A stretch of DNA of 64,000 nt from Phoronis australis (GCA_002633005.1 NMRA01000573.1:62001-126000); one strand, 5' to 3'. Shown: positions 1 to 12,699, counted from the stretch's first letter. The notes: a model not told the origin generated them from the letters alone. Translations and numbers: made by a program.

Positions 1-421
1 AGAAAAAGTGCATTGATGAAAACTATTGAAGAATATCACCAACATAATAATGTGGAGTACATATAACACTGATTTCATCAAGGTCCCAGTTGCACATACA
101 TAGAGGATGATTTGTGAGAAACGGGTACACTTCCGCACTGCAAGTTGTGTACGTATTTTACATACCAATATCTCCTCACATGAAACCCATAGGTTTGTGC
201 TTGGGGACCTCCAAAAACCTGAAGGTGGATTCATACCCCAGTGGGCTTGTGTTACAGTCGTGCATAAGATTTGATGACACATTTACATGTTGTGCTAGAA
301 CACTTAGAAATGAGGGAGATTCATTTGACAACACTCGAGAGGTAAGAGGGCCCGGATTTATACCCAAGACAATTCTAGACTTAAGTAAGAACAGTTAAAA
401 CGCCCATCGTGTTACACCTAC

Positions 422-3400
422 CTCCTTCTTGCGGATCATCGTCCAGTGCCTCATTAATCAGCTCATCGTATTCCTCAAACTTGTAGCTGATCTGCTTCCG
501 TTGTCGACACGATCTTTTGACAAACGTGTCGCTCTTGTTCTTCTTCTTCTTCATTGAACGTTCCTGGTCAAAGCTGCCACTGGACTCTGCCTCACTCTCT
601 GATTGTTTTTCCTGTGATTTGAAATTGAACAAATATCATTAAAAAATCCAGCATTAGGATTGTATCTCCTAGTTAGGAAACTGAAATGCTTAAAGAGAGA
701 TCTTCAACACTATTTGATACAAAACTAACACATATTTGTTGCAAATGCTTCAGCTTTTTAGATGCAACAACTTTACATTTCTGAAAGTCTCAATACAGCC
801 ATGTCCCATCAGCTGTTTTCCACAACAAAGACAAAAAATATTCCATCGGACAATTTACCTCACAAGTTATGGCTAACTGAGACTGGAAGAGAACTACCAT
901 AATGATATACTAAAGAAAATTGCTGGTTCAGACACTTGACACCAAATACTTACAAGTGTGACTAAGCAGAAATAATTACCAAAAATTATCTTTTTGAAGA
1001 CATGACGACAAAGAAACAAGTAAAATTTTCATCAGGATTTGAAATCAAGAAAGTTTTAATATCATCCAAAGAGAAAACACCCATTGACATGTATTTATTG
1101 AATACCCTTGTTACAACGCCACTGTCCACAGACACAATGATAGTTTTTTTCACAGAATTTAAAACATTTACATTTTGACAACTATTCCATAGCGACTAGA
1201 TCACAACACGTTGTGCACCTTCAACTCTGAAAAGTTGTAATAAAAAATGTTAGAAATAACCCTGACACTTTGACTTACCATTGGCAGGATGTTATTTAAG
1301 CTGATTCCAACAAATGCAAGCCGCTCTTGTCTGAAACAAAATAAAGCACGCATTGAAAAGATCATTTTGAAATACGATTTCAACATTAAATCATTCACAA
1401 CAGCATTTCGTAATTCAAATGTTTAACAAAACATAAGCTAGACTATAAGCATGTGTTTATGACAGATTTAAGAATGAAGTGAAAGAGAATTTTGTGGAAT
1501 GAAAAAACATATTTGAAGAATCAGAGCTGAATAAAGCTGAGCTACCACAAAACAAAAAGTCTGCTTTTTTAAATTTTAAAATTGTTTAAAAACAAAAACC
1601 ATACAACTGAATACACAGATCTTGTCATGACTCTTTTGAGTGGTAACTACAAGAAATACGGAATGGATTTGCCAAATTAAGAAATTGTACTTGATCATGT
1701 TTTATTGTCTTACGTGATGTATTTTTTCGACAAATCATGTTTAGTTATTAAAAGGAACAACCAAATCAACAAATGGAGAAGACATAACCTTTTCATGAGT
1801 CTCTCCCTTTTCTTCGACTGTGCATCCAAGTCCGTCAAAGCCTCTTTCAACCGCTCAATCAACATTTCCTGTGTGGAAGACAAACTGAACAATAAAACAC
1901 TGTCATACGTTAACAGGGTTAAGACCAATAAGAATTATTTGACCAAATCAAGTACAAATGACCAGTACAGGTTTGAAGTTTTGATTAGCAAACACTTAAA
2001 TGTAAAAAATATGCTTTTGCAAAACTCACGAAATCATTATTCAACACCACTTTTTGATGTTTCCATTAATTAATTAAAACTAATATATATCAGAATTAAA
2101 GTAGGGTGGCTTCAAAAAATATTAATAAAGAATAAATCAGTTATAACTTTTAATGTCAACTTAAAATGAGTTATTACACAAGTAACAATAATGCATCAAC
2201 AAACAAATATGTGGATGCATAAACACACTAGCATTGTTTGTTTGTTTTGAATCCAGCGAGGTCAGAGGTCAACTCACATGGTCACATGGCTGGCAGAACC
2301 ACTCTCCTTCTGGCACTACCATGAGTGGAGGTCGTACGCATGACATGTGATAACCTTGATCACACTTGTCACACAGCAACATCTGCAGAAAACATGCAGT
2401 CATTCAACACAGTGCATGCACATACCAAGGGTACATTTTATCAAACGTCTAAAGTCCTGCCACAGCTAAGACGGTCGTAGACACATTATTGCAAAATGCA
2501 AAATCCAACATTCTTTTAGAAGAGCAAAAATATTGCAACTGACATACACTTGCCAATTTCTCATATTCAAACTTAACAGACACCCTCATGAGCTTCGGTA
2601 AAAAGTGTGTGCAAATTAAAATCAAAATTACGACCGTCTTAGCTAAGACTGGACCAACAATCTATAAAAAACAGGCCCCAAGCCTACATCAAACAATCCT
2701 GCAAACCAGCCAGTCACTTTCATAATGCCATCAGGGTACACTGATCATCATTCAAGGTGTCAACAATGTTACAGCCTCAATACCATCACCTGTTAAACTG
2801 AGCACTTCACAACCAATATTTAACAGCACCTACAAGTCAATTCATTTGAGCCTGTACTCTCAGATACCTCAACTGCATTGTAATACCCATCACACTTTTC
2901 TTCCTCACTATGAGAACTGACATCCAACTGGGGGCGCCATTATGCAGAAGCGAGATCCAGAGAACACTGGCTTGCAAACCAAGGGAACAGAACCCACTGA
3001 CTTGCAGTTACTTAAACCTTAACTACTAAGCTACCCAGCACACTTCTTACATTTTGCCAACTGTTCTTGAAGCCAGAAATGTCCGTGTTTGGAACTTGGC
3101 AACCATTTTTTTCTGTAAGACAGCACTAAAACTATTGAATGAAAGGACAATGAATTACTTTACCAGGTCTGGATGATTGAACTTCAAACACTTGTTGCAC
3201 GGTGTGTCATCAGGGATGCTTGGATCACTGGTCTCAACAGGTGGCGCTGGGGGAAACAAAGGTTAAAGTGCATCCAACAATGAGCAACTGGATTTCAACC
3301 AGAGTATGGAATTAAGGAAAATAAATGAGATTGCATTTTGTTAGTGAGGGCGCAAAAACATACAGAGCAACATTAATAATAGCTGTGTCAAGTTGTTTGA

Positions 3401-6400
3401 GTCAAGTCACTAAATTTTAGTTTTAAAAGGTAGGGGCAAGTACAAAAAAATCTGACGAACACCTTCAAAAACAACACAGGCTCCCGCCTCACTGCTAATG
3501 TCAGAGTAAACCATAAATAATACACATGATAGATTACGATTAATATTACTGAATAATTATACGATATGCAATTAATTAAATTTAACGGTAACTGAAAAGC
3601 CTTAAGAAGACAAAAAGAATACACGACTACTGAAGTTATGCTCACCTTTCCTCTTCTTTTTGGATTTTGGACAATAATCCGAGTCACCACTTTCACTCTC
3701 GTTCTCAAACTTGAACGACTCATCATCGGAAGATACCTTCTTCTTCTTTTTCATCTTCTTGTTCCCAACTGCACTCGCACCTTTCTTCAATGGCGTATCT
3801 TTCTCTTTCTCAGACTCTGATCCATCAACCTCTCCTGTTTCTTCTTTGGCCTCCACAATCACAGGTTTCCTCGCTCGCTGGCTACGTCTTGGTGAGAAGT
3901 TCTCATCAACTGTATTCTGCACTTTTTTCTTCCTTTGTTTTGCCACACTCACTCTTGATCTACCTTTAATCAACTTTGTGCTAGCTTTTGCCATTTCTTT
4001 CTCACCACCATCATCAGAATCAGCATCATCTTGCAGGTCTTCACCCTCAGTCTTCCGCCCTCCATCCTTATCGTTAAGCGAACCATCGTCTCCATTATCT
4101 TTCACACTCCCATCACTACCGGTGCCACCTTCAGGAGGCTTGCTGTCATGACTGAATTTATCTCCTAACCCATCATCATTCATACACAAAACTTGCTGTT
4201 TCAAAGCTTCTTTGTTCATGTCTAAGTTCATACCAATGCATTCCTTTTCCAAGGTTTGATTTTCACACTTCACAGCAGACTTGGTGTCCCCACTCTCTTC
4301 ACCAAGGCTTTCAGCATTTTTGTCATCCAGGTTTTCAGTGTTACCATTGTCAGTGACTTCAGCAGGCTCATTTTTAACATCAACTTGCTGACTACTTGTT
4401 CTGCCAATCACACCATCTTGATTTATCTCCCCTTTAGTTTCAATGCCTCCACCACCATCCAGCAGATTATTGTCATCATTATCAGGAAGTTTGTCTCCAC
4501 TTTTCGCACCATTTATTTCAGAATCTACATTCTCTCTGTGGATATCTTTCACACCATCGTCATTGTTATTAGAACTGGCCCCCTGTTTCTTGCTAGGGTC
4601 TTCATTTTCAGTGTTGTCAGAGGAAGGAGTCTTTTCTTTTTCTTGTAAAGCTGGAATATAAACAACAGGCAACTGTATGTATGTGACAAATACGATTTTC
4701 CAGAACTATGAAATTTCATCTTTATATTTTCCACAAACCATGTGTTTCTCCTATAGCAATAAAAATTCATAAGTCTAATTTCAAAATCAGTCATGCATAC
4801 CACTACAAAAATTCAAACTTCCTCTAAGGCTAATTGCTCCAAACAGACTCCTTCTGACAAACACAGATGCAAGTAATGCTAGACTAGTATAATAGCCGAG
4901 ACTAGATGGCTTATGAATGGTCATAGAAACGATGTTGAGTAACAGGGCAATGAAGGCTGGCTCTCTCAACAAGGGCACTGACTGATTCATCCATCACAGC
5001 AATTCACTTTTACTTTTAATTTGACATTGATGTCCAACTGGTAACGACAACACATTTATAATCTCACTGTCCAAGCTTCATCTCACATGACTCCAACTAA
5101 GGAAGTCAGTAGCGTCAAGACCTGTATTTTAGCCTCAGGGCTTGGAATGATCAATGACAAAAAACGCGGAAACTTTTACGGCCCAAAACATGCGCGCTAC
5201 CCAGCCTTGAAATAGTCGATGTGAACCTTTCGCCGACAAAAATCGGTAGGACTAAAAACAAAACAAAAAAAAACGTTACCACCATCAGTAGCATGCGTCT
5301 GCGTCTTTTTATCTCGTCCATCCACTCCTCCACTCCCATCCCCACATTTTTGGCTGCAGAGCCGTAGTATTTGTCACCGCGGTTTACAATCACGCGAGAC
5401 GCCATTGAAAATCCCACCACACTATCCCAGATGCCCCGGCAATGTTGACAATTTACGTTCCTCCGAAACATAAAGAGCAACTTCCGCTTTTCGAGGTGAA
5501 CGTCGTAGGCAACGCCACGGTAAGAAAGGAATTTGCCGCGGAAATTTTATATCAAATCCGATTTTTTTACGTGGAAATATAATAAAATGCGCGGACAGAA
5601 CATTTGAAAAAAGCGGAAATCCGCGTTTCCGCGGAAAATTCCAAGCCCTGTAGCCTACTGAGTGCTGGAGTCAGGGCTCAACACTAACGGTTGCCCGATT
5701 GCCCGTGTACATGTAGATTTTGCGTCGGGCAAGTGGAATTTGAAAAGTACTTGCCCGATGGGCAAGTTAAAAAGCTAGCTGCATAGGCAAGTAGATCCTA
5801 AGATTGTCTGCTCGACATTTGCTCCAAAGTAACGAACCCCGACACAAGCCTAAAAACCGTCGAAAATGCCCCTGTGGCCGTCAAAGAAACTCCCGTCTTC
5901 GAATGAGCACCGAAAGGAAAATAGAACGAGTGTGGTGCAACGTGTACAGATGACGCTCGCGGTCAAATCCTTTCGATTCTCTGAACGTGCCTGCAGTTTC
6001 TGAATAAGTTGTCACGTGATACTACTGATCGTCTGCACTCTGGCAAAACGTCTAGGCCTGGACGGCACTGGTTTAGTTGCTAAAAAACGAGTTCAGGAAG
6101 AATCAAAGCAATAATATGAAACAAAAAGTGCGGGGATGGGTTCCGTCATGGGAAATTAGGTTTTCTGGCCTGCGAGACAGTGAACAAGGGATGACGTTTG
6201 ATTTTTGCCGGCGTTTACCTATGTACAGCTGGAAGCACTGCGTTCGTCAGAGGATGTAATTGTAAGTCATGCAGATAAGCGCAAAAGCTAAAAAGTGAAT
6301 GATTGACGACATATTTTCTACACTTCACAGCAGTTTAAAAGGCCTGGTATCTATTCAGGGGGAATTCCAAAGGACATTCTTATGAATTTTCGGCTCCCGG

Positions 6401-9400
6401 TGGCGACTCTCGAAAGAAGAGGAATACGGTCTTCGGGATTGCCGCTCTGAAGTCTGAAGGGTGACTTTTTCGCGGTCTATCTATTTTTCAAAAATGTAAT
6501 TATTTATTGAAAATAAAAGTATATGTGGCATTATTATATGTTAAAATTTGATTTTAATTTAATACAAGCTACCGGTGACCAAAACTGCAAGATTTTTACG
6601 GATAGCAAAAAATGAAATTCAGGTTAGCAACAACTCAAGTTTAATGCATGAGGGCGTATAAACTAATGAATACACAGAAGTGTCCAGAGTTCATGCCCTA
6701 GCTCATTTCGGCGCCTGTGAACGTGTGACAATGGTTCAGATACCATAGTTACTCTTCTAATTTGTCTCTCTAGTGTTTTGACACACCTTATAAATAAATG
6801 TTCTATAAGAAAAATCGTTAAAAAAATAGCAACTCATGTATATAGCGTGCACAACACAAGAGGAGGCTCAGCAAAGGCAGCCCTATGGTAACACATTACC
6901 TAGGTGTGCACATGCACGGTCATTTGGGATTGTACTTGGGGCAAGTGAATTCGGTGTTCGGGCAAGTAAAAATTTCAACTACTTGCCCGAAGGGCAAGTG
7001 GCTTAAAAAGTTAATGTTGAGCCCTGCTGGAGGCTGGAATGAGGCTAATAGTCTGCTTGACAATCTAGCACCCACCATCGTCACAAGGTGTCGCTGCCCT
7101 ACTACTTTCTGTGGTGATAGAGACTGGTGCACTTTGCAGTGTAAACACAAGATTGGCCAAGTCATCTCTGTTCCTGTAATAAAGAGTGATGGAACGTCCT
7201 TGTTATACAGGTTGATGGAACATCCTTGTTATACAGGGTGATCGAACATCCATCTAATAAAGATTGAAGGAACATTGTGCCATATAAAAACTGCTTAATG
7301 TTTAGTACAAAATTGGTATTGTCCAAGTTTTACTGATTGAGTGAATTTACAAAATTTCTGGCAAGCAGTGTATGTCATGCACATCAAGTTAACTTCTTCA
7401 TATCGCAAAAAACACACAGGTGCAGAATGAGGACTACTTATTATGTTTGACACTGTTCTGTGTTCTGCATGCTACATGCCATATGTCAGAAAGCAGCAGC
7501 TAAAGTTATATAAAATTTTGACGCACAAACCAATCAGAAAAGTTTCTTCCTTAAAAAAATAACTGCAGGCGGTCTGATAGTCGTTGCACCAGAAGTGCGC
7601 AGGCTACGCATGTGGGCCCATTGCACTGATCACCTAGAACCATTTTTATGCTTTATTAATGTATAGTTAAAACCGAGCTGAGGAGCTAGAAACCTGACTC
7701 AAGGTCTAGCACTGTGGCCCAGTAGGACTTAACCCACGACCTCGAGTAAAGATGGCGGGCACATATCACACTAGGCCACACTGCCTTCCTTAAGAACGCC
7801 TTCCTTAAAAACATAGATAAGAGATTACACAGTATAATATAACAAAGGAGGGCATTTTGTTATAATGTTCTCCTGTCATGAGGTCTTTAGTTAACCTTCC
7901 ACCAACAGATGGAGCTGTGGTAGTACATAACCAGTGTGAGCTGCAGTTTGGCATGGTTCAGGAGACAGTAGCCTAAGGAAGAGGTTCAGTCGTGAAACTC
8001 TCGCCCGCTAATTCAGAATAGTCAACAATGGTGCGGCTTCATGGACTCACCCAACAGCTCTCTACAGTAAAGCAGTGGTTATCTTATTCAGGACTGTGCA
8101 AAATGGACACTTACAAAAAGATATCATTCACTGGTTTGTATTGTGCTTCTGTTATTCCGATAAAATTATACTTTGCTACTGTGGTACGTAACAGCCGGAT
8201 ATAGGCAGTCTGCAAAGCGAGTCTTAATAAAGACTGTCTGTTAGCTGTACCTGCAGATAATGCCCCATGTGTCTGCCTCTGTGTCGTCTTGCTCTTCTCT
8301 GTACACCTGAATGTTGTACTCATGGTCCTGAAGCAAGACGGCTCGTTTTGTATTCATCAATACAATCACTTCTAGTTCAAAATCTGGGAAAGTGTCACGT
8401 GCTTTGTGAAGATATTTTAAAGACAACCAAGCACAGTGATGTAGTTTCAAGTTAACGTTTTTTGAAAGGAAAAATACTTTTAGCATTAACCCCGACTTAG
8501 AGAAAATATTTGTACAAATAGAATGAAAACTTAATTTTCAAGTATCAAGCCATTTCAATCTCACATCAGAATAAAAAACCTCACTTCCGGTAGAGTCATA
8601 AGTATGGCACAAAGCTTGAGTGACTCATAAACACGGCCCATGACTCACTTCAGAGTTAGTTTTAGTAAGTTTACAGCTCCGAGCCCATGTTCGTGAGTGC
8701 AGACTTACATTCGTAAGTGCGCAAGCTGTGTTGAGATTCAGTTTTACAGTAAATGTTCCCAGGCAACAGAAGCATAGAAACAAATGAATCTACAGGATGT
8801 GAGAACAGCTAACAATGATGAGAAACTGCATGAATTTGTACGAATGAACTAAAGCCCTCACTGCAAAATCTTTCAACACAAGAAGAATACTTACCACAAA
8901 GTACCAATAGGCTAAGCCGTTACGGTCTCGGCCAATGGGGAGGAATCTCAACACAGCGGGATCTAGGTCACTGATCTTCTCACGGAATTTGTTGTTTCTG
9001 TCAAACTGACTTTCCAATAAAAACTACAATAGACAACACTAATCAAGTCGTGCCAAATGTGTGGATGCAGAAATGTATTGAATGAGTTTTGAGATGAAGA
9101 CCCAAGCCGGCATATTAACAGGGCTTGGAATGAACCATGACAAAAAAGAGGAAATTTTTACAGCCCTAAATACACATTTCAATCTAAACCATACCTCAAC
9201 AGATTGAAAGTAAACATTATTATCACAAGATGCCCTGTAACTGTGTCGTGTTGGCAAAACGCACTCATCTTAAGCAGTACCTGACATCTATTTAAGCAAC
9301 AACAATGAAGGCAATTAAATGCAACAAAAGATATTTTTATAAAAATTTTTAAAAAATAAAGACGATGCAAAATTTAGAGTATGAGTGGCAGGAGCTTATT

Positions 9401-11904
9401 CTTGATTTGCTGCAGGGAGACTTATAAAGTTATTTTCTGTTCTTATAATTATGATACAAAATTACGAAGAAATTTGAAAATCTACTCTGAGATTATCTGG
9501 AAAGCCTAAAATACATACATATTTAATTCCAACAAAAACTTTAATTCCAACGCAAATGGAAAAAGTCAAGATGAAAACTTGTGGCTCATACCCCAACTCT
9601 TAGCATGGAAAAATGAAAGTCAAAAACATATTTTAAACTATAGAATACATCAATCATAATCCTAAGTTGGCCAAACTTCAGTTTCATAAGCCATGCTGGT
9701 GTAGAACAAACTATGTGACATAAGAAATAACTACAAGGACACTGAAAATAGGCTGGAATTTGTAAACAATGGCTTAGACTAATCAGATCATTCAGAATCT
9801 GTCACGTGGTCACTTCTCTCTTGAACTGCAAAACTGGACTCAGTCAAAACAAGACTTTTTAGAAAAATTAAGCATGAAAAATGTCAAAATAAATTGGAAT
9901 ACATCAACGGCAATTTAAAACACATATGTAGTAGCGAAAATAGCACTTTGTATCCTATGTCGGCAGCACGTAGAAAATCGCAGTCAAGCAAAGGGCCTAG
10001 CACTAACCATGCACCAACTTAGCAAGTGCTGCTGGCACGGGTTTACATGTGGAATCAAACAAAAGAATTTCATACATCACTCACATCCCATGATATGATT
10101 TCAATCCAACGAATTACCAGTTACAATTGAATTTCCTTTCAGGAAGCGTTGTTATTCCTAGTGTTTTATCGTTTTCCATCAGTCCTCCGACCCTTAGGCC
10201 AAGGGCCAGGCGACACGGCCACGCACGCCGTAATTGTTCCTCTGTCAAAGTTTACAGAGCGCAAACCCTAACTTTTGTTGTTTGTGAACACATGGACTGT
10301 TTCTTTTATCCACTTTTCTCCACAAAATATTCTGTCTACTCCATGCATTTTTGGCTGCAGAATCGCACTATTTGTCACCGCAATTTAATACCAAATGCAG
10401 ACACCATTGATGACCCACCAGCACAGGCGCTTGAGTTTATTTGTTCCTGGATCGCCACTGATGTCACCCACTACTAAGAAAACATGTTTCTTATGGTTAT
10501 GAGTCATCGGGAAATTCGAGTGCCTGTGATCCCACGCAATTACAATTTTCGTTCCTCTGAAAGAGCAGTTTCTGCTTTCCATGTCGTCGGCAACGCCGCA
10601 GTGAGAAACCAATTTGCCGCGATAATTTTATGGCAAATCTGATTTTTTCTGCGGAAATATATCAAAAATACGTGGAGGGAAGAAGAGAAAAAGTGGAAAT
10701 CCGCGAACCTGGAAAATTCCAAGCCTTGTATTAAAAACATCTTACAGAGGTTCCACCTCAAAACACAAATCAAAGCAAATGTTTTTAAAGATGGCATTAC
10801 ATGTGGCTTTTGAATACAAACCTTGAGTATCCTGAGTTTGGTGGACACATTTAATTTACGGTAACCCTTCTTGTTACATTCCCACGCGTCCACTTCCGAG
10901 AACTGTGAACACAACTGAAAGAAAAACATGGCAGCGTGTTAATGTCAAACTGACTCGTGTCATATGCCGAAACAGATTACAGAGCTCTAACGTTGAAGGT
11001 CTCTAGTTACTAGCTGGTATGATTCAACACAGTTAGTATACTTTGAAACAGTCCTATATTAAAAATGTTGCGCTAAAAATCTGACAAAATTGCAGAGGTA
11101 AGAGTTTACTCCGGGGCAAGGGTAACACATATTGCATATATTCTACTTCCAGTGGTGAGGATTTGATTGATTGATATGCCTGTGAAAATTATGCTTCAAG
11201 TCCATTAACTGGACTCATAATTTACTGATGACCCCATGGCTCCAATGTACATGTCTCAACTAGCTCAAGTGTGAAACCTATGACAAGAGTTACTGCACAA
11301 CCATCTTGTAGAGCAGGCCTACAGTTTGGCTGTGGTATTGCAACAAACCTTGGCCAGTTGTTTCTGCCATTCTTCCCTCTTTAATGAGCGTACAAGGCGA
11401 CGCATAAGAAACACATGGATCTGCTCCAGGAGTTCACTTACTGAAATAACAGGACTGAAATATATTGCATGTTAATAATCAACCATCAACCATCAACCGC
11501 ACAAAACATACAACGCAAGGATCTCTACCTAAGCCACAAGCATTCTAATACTAAGCGTTAAGTGTTATTTTCATAGAGATGAAAACGCTTCCTACGAATG
11601 TCCGAAAGATCTCCGTTTCTAATGCAACATAGCATTTCTTAATTGTCGTCCTCAAGAATCTCTTCACGTTTCATGAGATGATTTGAATATCATTCTGATA
11701 CCATGTTTTCAACACTTTTCTTGCTTGTAATCCACACAGTGCATTGAAACAGTGCTTACCTCCTTTAGTATCTTCGATATCCTCTGCAAGCTGGATTGTT
11801 GAAATATTTGGCAAACCTAAATTTTCGCCAAAGCGCTTTAAAAATGAGCATATCACTGCAAAGTTCGGGTCTGAAAAGCAAGCGCTTTGTCCTGTGTCCG
11901 CCAT
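422..11904 (-). CDS. RSF1: RSF1 orthologue, 5' twelve exons (partial at window edge)
   Basis: RSF1 is the histone-binding subunit that pairs with SNF2H/ISWI in the RSF nucleosome-spacing complex in the nucleus. I assembled the exons from GT-AG sites with unbroken phase: 11904-11760, 11440-11349, 10914-10822, 9023-8895, 8327-8251, 7173-7076, 4650-3646, 3246-3164, 2382-2278, 1868-1789, 1330-1279, 611-422. This gives 716 codons and continues off the left edge in phase 1. Residues 1-180 follow the vertebrate RSF1 N terminus (NFAVICSFLKRFG, then LRFLPIGRDRNGLAYWY, then VYREEQDD). Residues 212-546 are a low-complexity acidic/basic linker. Residues 563-607 form a PHD finger. Residues 610-716 match the coiled and basic segment after the PHD (ERLAFVGISLNNILP, then QISYKFEEYDELINEAL). 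The start ATG at 11904 has GCG next and opens the recognised N terminus. The linker is much shorter than in human RSF1. Exon 6 was placed by homology (NRDDLANLV) and its donor at 7076 is the least certain junction. Confidence 0.93.
2278..3246 (-). CDS. RSF1: RSF1 PHD zinc finger (exons 8 and 9)
   Basis: Exons 3246-3164 and 2382-2278 together encode a complete C4-H-C3 PHD finger. Ligands are C563, C566, C578, C581, H586, C589, C604 and C607, with the usual tryptophan two residues before the last Cys pair (EWFCQPC). Such fingers read histone H3 tails, and in RSF1 the finger sits between the acidic linker and the basic C-terminal half. The intron splits the finger between the second and third ligands. 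All eight ligands are present, so this copy should fold. Confidence 0.93.
2464..2644. mobile_element. Small MITE-like inverted-repeat element in an RSF1 intron
   Basis: A 16-bp perfect inverted repeat, AGCTAAGACGGTCGTA at 2464-2479 and its complement at 2629-2644, bounds about 180 bp of AT-rich sequence with no open frame. The layout fits a miniature inverted-repeat transposable element. No clear target duplication is visible, so the outer limits are approximate. Confidence 0.6.
3646..4650 (-). CDS. RSF1: RSF1 long charged exon 7
   Basis: This 1005-nt exon encodes residues 212-546, rich in Asp, Glu, Lys, Ser, Asn and Gly with no predicted fold. It ends in two basic tracts (KKMKKKKK and KSKKKRKG) and contains SPRRSQRARKP, which resembles the RTLRRSPRIS basic element of vertebrate RSF1. 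Entry is phase 1 from exon 6 and exit is phase 1 into the PHD exon. Overlapping open frames on the opposite strand are composition shadows. Confidence 0.88.
5136..5650. mobile_element. Non-autonomous hAT-like DNA transposon (family A, short copy)
   Basis: Terminal inverted repeats begin CAGGGCTTGGAAT, and both ends share further GCGGAAA-type subterminal motifs. A 6-bp target duplication TAGCCT sits at 5130-5135 and 5651-5656. CAGGG termini are typical of the hAT superfamily, in which some lineages make 6-bp rather than 8-bp duplications. The internal part, about 5290-5650, is shared with the longer copy at 9119-10728. On the minus strand it carries an open frame starting MASRVIVNRGDKYYG, possibly a remnant of an element-encoded exon. 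It lies in RSF1 intron 6. Confidence 0.82.
5672..7026. mobile_element. hAT-like DNA transposon (family B) beside RSF1 exon 6
   Basis: Ends read CAGGGCTCAACACTAAC (left) and, on the reverse strand, CAGGGCTCAACATTAAC (right). The flanks are CTGGAGT at 5665-5671 and CTGGAGG at 7027-7033, a 6-7 bp target duplication with one mismatch at most. Subterminal palindromes built on TTGCCCG/CGGGCAA occur at both ends (about 5690-5770 and 6930-7010). No long open frame is present, so it is a deletion derivative. It starts 21 bp after the family A element ends, and its right duplication ends 43 bp from the RSF1 exon 6 donor. Confidence 0.82.
7187..7262. repeat. 26-bp tandem repeat, about three units
   Basis: Units starting TGATGGAACGTCC at 7187, TGATGGAACATCC at 7213 and TGATCGAACATCC at 7239 repeat with a 26-bp period. 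The last unit is diverged. The array lies in RSF1 intron 5, just upstream (in gene direction) of the exon 6 acceptor at 7174-7175. Confidence 0.8.
7660..7790 (-). mobile_element. tRNA-derived SINE-like repeat
   Basis: Read on the minus strand, a TGGCCTAGTG A-box-like stretch near 7778 is followed by a B-box-like GGTCGTGGGTTAAGTCC at 7742-7726, with tRNA-like spacing. The downstream body is AT-rich. No cloverleaf can be drawn, so this is a decayed SINE head rather than a tRNA gene. It lies in RSF1 intron 5. Confidence 0.55.
9119..10728. mobile_element. hAT-like DNA transposon (family A, long copy)
   Basis: The left end CAGGGCTTGGAATGA matches the left end of the 5136-5650 element, and the right end is its inverted complement (ATTCCAAGCCTTG). 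The target duplication is 6 bp, TATTAA, at 9113-9118 and 10729-10734. The segment 10300-10728 is a diverged copy of 5300-5650. The extra kilobase (9260-10130) is AT-rich without a convincing transposase frame. The insertion fills most of RSF1 intron 3. Confidence 0.82.
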
Positions 11905-12250
11905 CTTTGTTATTTACATAGTATCGAATGTTGCCACTAGGTGGTACTTTTTACGATCTGACTTGTCTCGCAGTAGTAGTAGTAGTAATAATCTTTATTT
12001 ATAAGTCGGTGAACCTTAACAATGAAACATTAGCACAGGTGCTATTATCCGACAGATTTAAAATCTACAAAATGAACAGGACTAAAATACTAGCTAATTC
12101 TACAGTACGGAGAATATACAGAACCTAAACATAAATGTAAATACAAAAGTACACATACATGTTACGGAGCGTGTAGGCATCCATAGCAGTTTTCACAAGA
12201 GCAGATCTCAGAGAAAAAGTCATGAGCAAGAGTGGCAAATTCATTTACGT
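11905..12250. other. RSF1 upstream sequence and probable retroelement 3' end
   Basis: The first bases upstream of the RSF1 ATG are presumably 5' UTR and promoter, but no TATA box or other clear site is visible. From about 11972 a run of AGT triplets leads into AATAATCTTTATTTATAAG. This layout is common at the 3' ends of degraded non-LTR retroelements or SINEs. The body to about 12170 has no open frame. Confidence 0.35.
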
Positions 12251-12380
12251 GTTACACTTCAACTTGGAATCCTCCTTAATCTCAAGAATAAGCGGAAGTG
12301 AGTTTTGAGTGAACTTGGAATTCCAAGATCAAGCAAAAGATCTTGAGATTAAGCAAACTGCCAAACCCCGTACGTGAACT
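12250..12380. repeat. Palindromic module related to 18290-18375
   Basis: This segment has CTTCAACTTGGAAT, AACTTGGAATTCCAAG and AGATCTTGAGATTAAGC. The same words occur in inverted orientation at 18290-18375. The motif CTTGGAAT is shared with the arms of the nearby tandem repeat (12700-13980). The pair may be the two ends of one large element, but I could not find a target duplication. The stretch 12381-12700 between this and the array shows nothing recognisable. Confidence 0.5.
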
Positions 12381-12699
12381 GTGAACTTGGAATTAAGCGA
12401 TTGCCTGGCACACAATCACAGAACAAGGCGCTTGGGCTGAAATCGTTATTGAACCGGTAGGCTACGGAGAGAAAAGATTTCTAAGAGATAAAGCTTCCGT
12501 GGCCTGGTCATGAATACTGGTTAGTACCGAGGGACTGGAATAAAAAATCATTTAAGGACTGTATTGTGATTACATGTCCCTCAGTAATGCACCGGGCATT
12601 CAAGGTCATAGCCCTCCGGCTACGGTGGTCATTTGAGTCGTATTTTTTTATTAAAAAGCTGGATGTTTGAAATTAGTGCCTGGTTGACGTTTGATCAAG

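Noticed and set aside
3602-4672. Plus-strand frames across the RSF1 charged exon (3711-4151, 4256-4648, 4443-4661)
   Set aside because: They are antisense shadows of the Asp/Glu/Lys-rich exon and give Ser/Phe-rich nonsense.
5151-5480. 109-codon minus-strand frame in RSF1 intron 6
   Set aside because: It lies inside the family A hAT-like element and part of it recurs in the 9119-10728 copy, so it is transposon sequence and not a host gene.
8051-8061. 11-nt microexon (flanked by TAG and GTGAGT) as the missing RSF1 exon 6
   Set aside because: It has the right phase, but the exon at 7076-7173 also has the right phase and matches RSF1 over about ten residues (NRDDLANLV).
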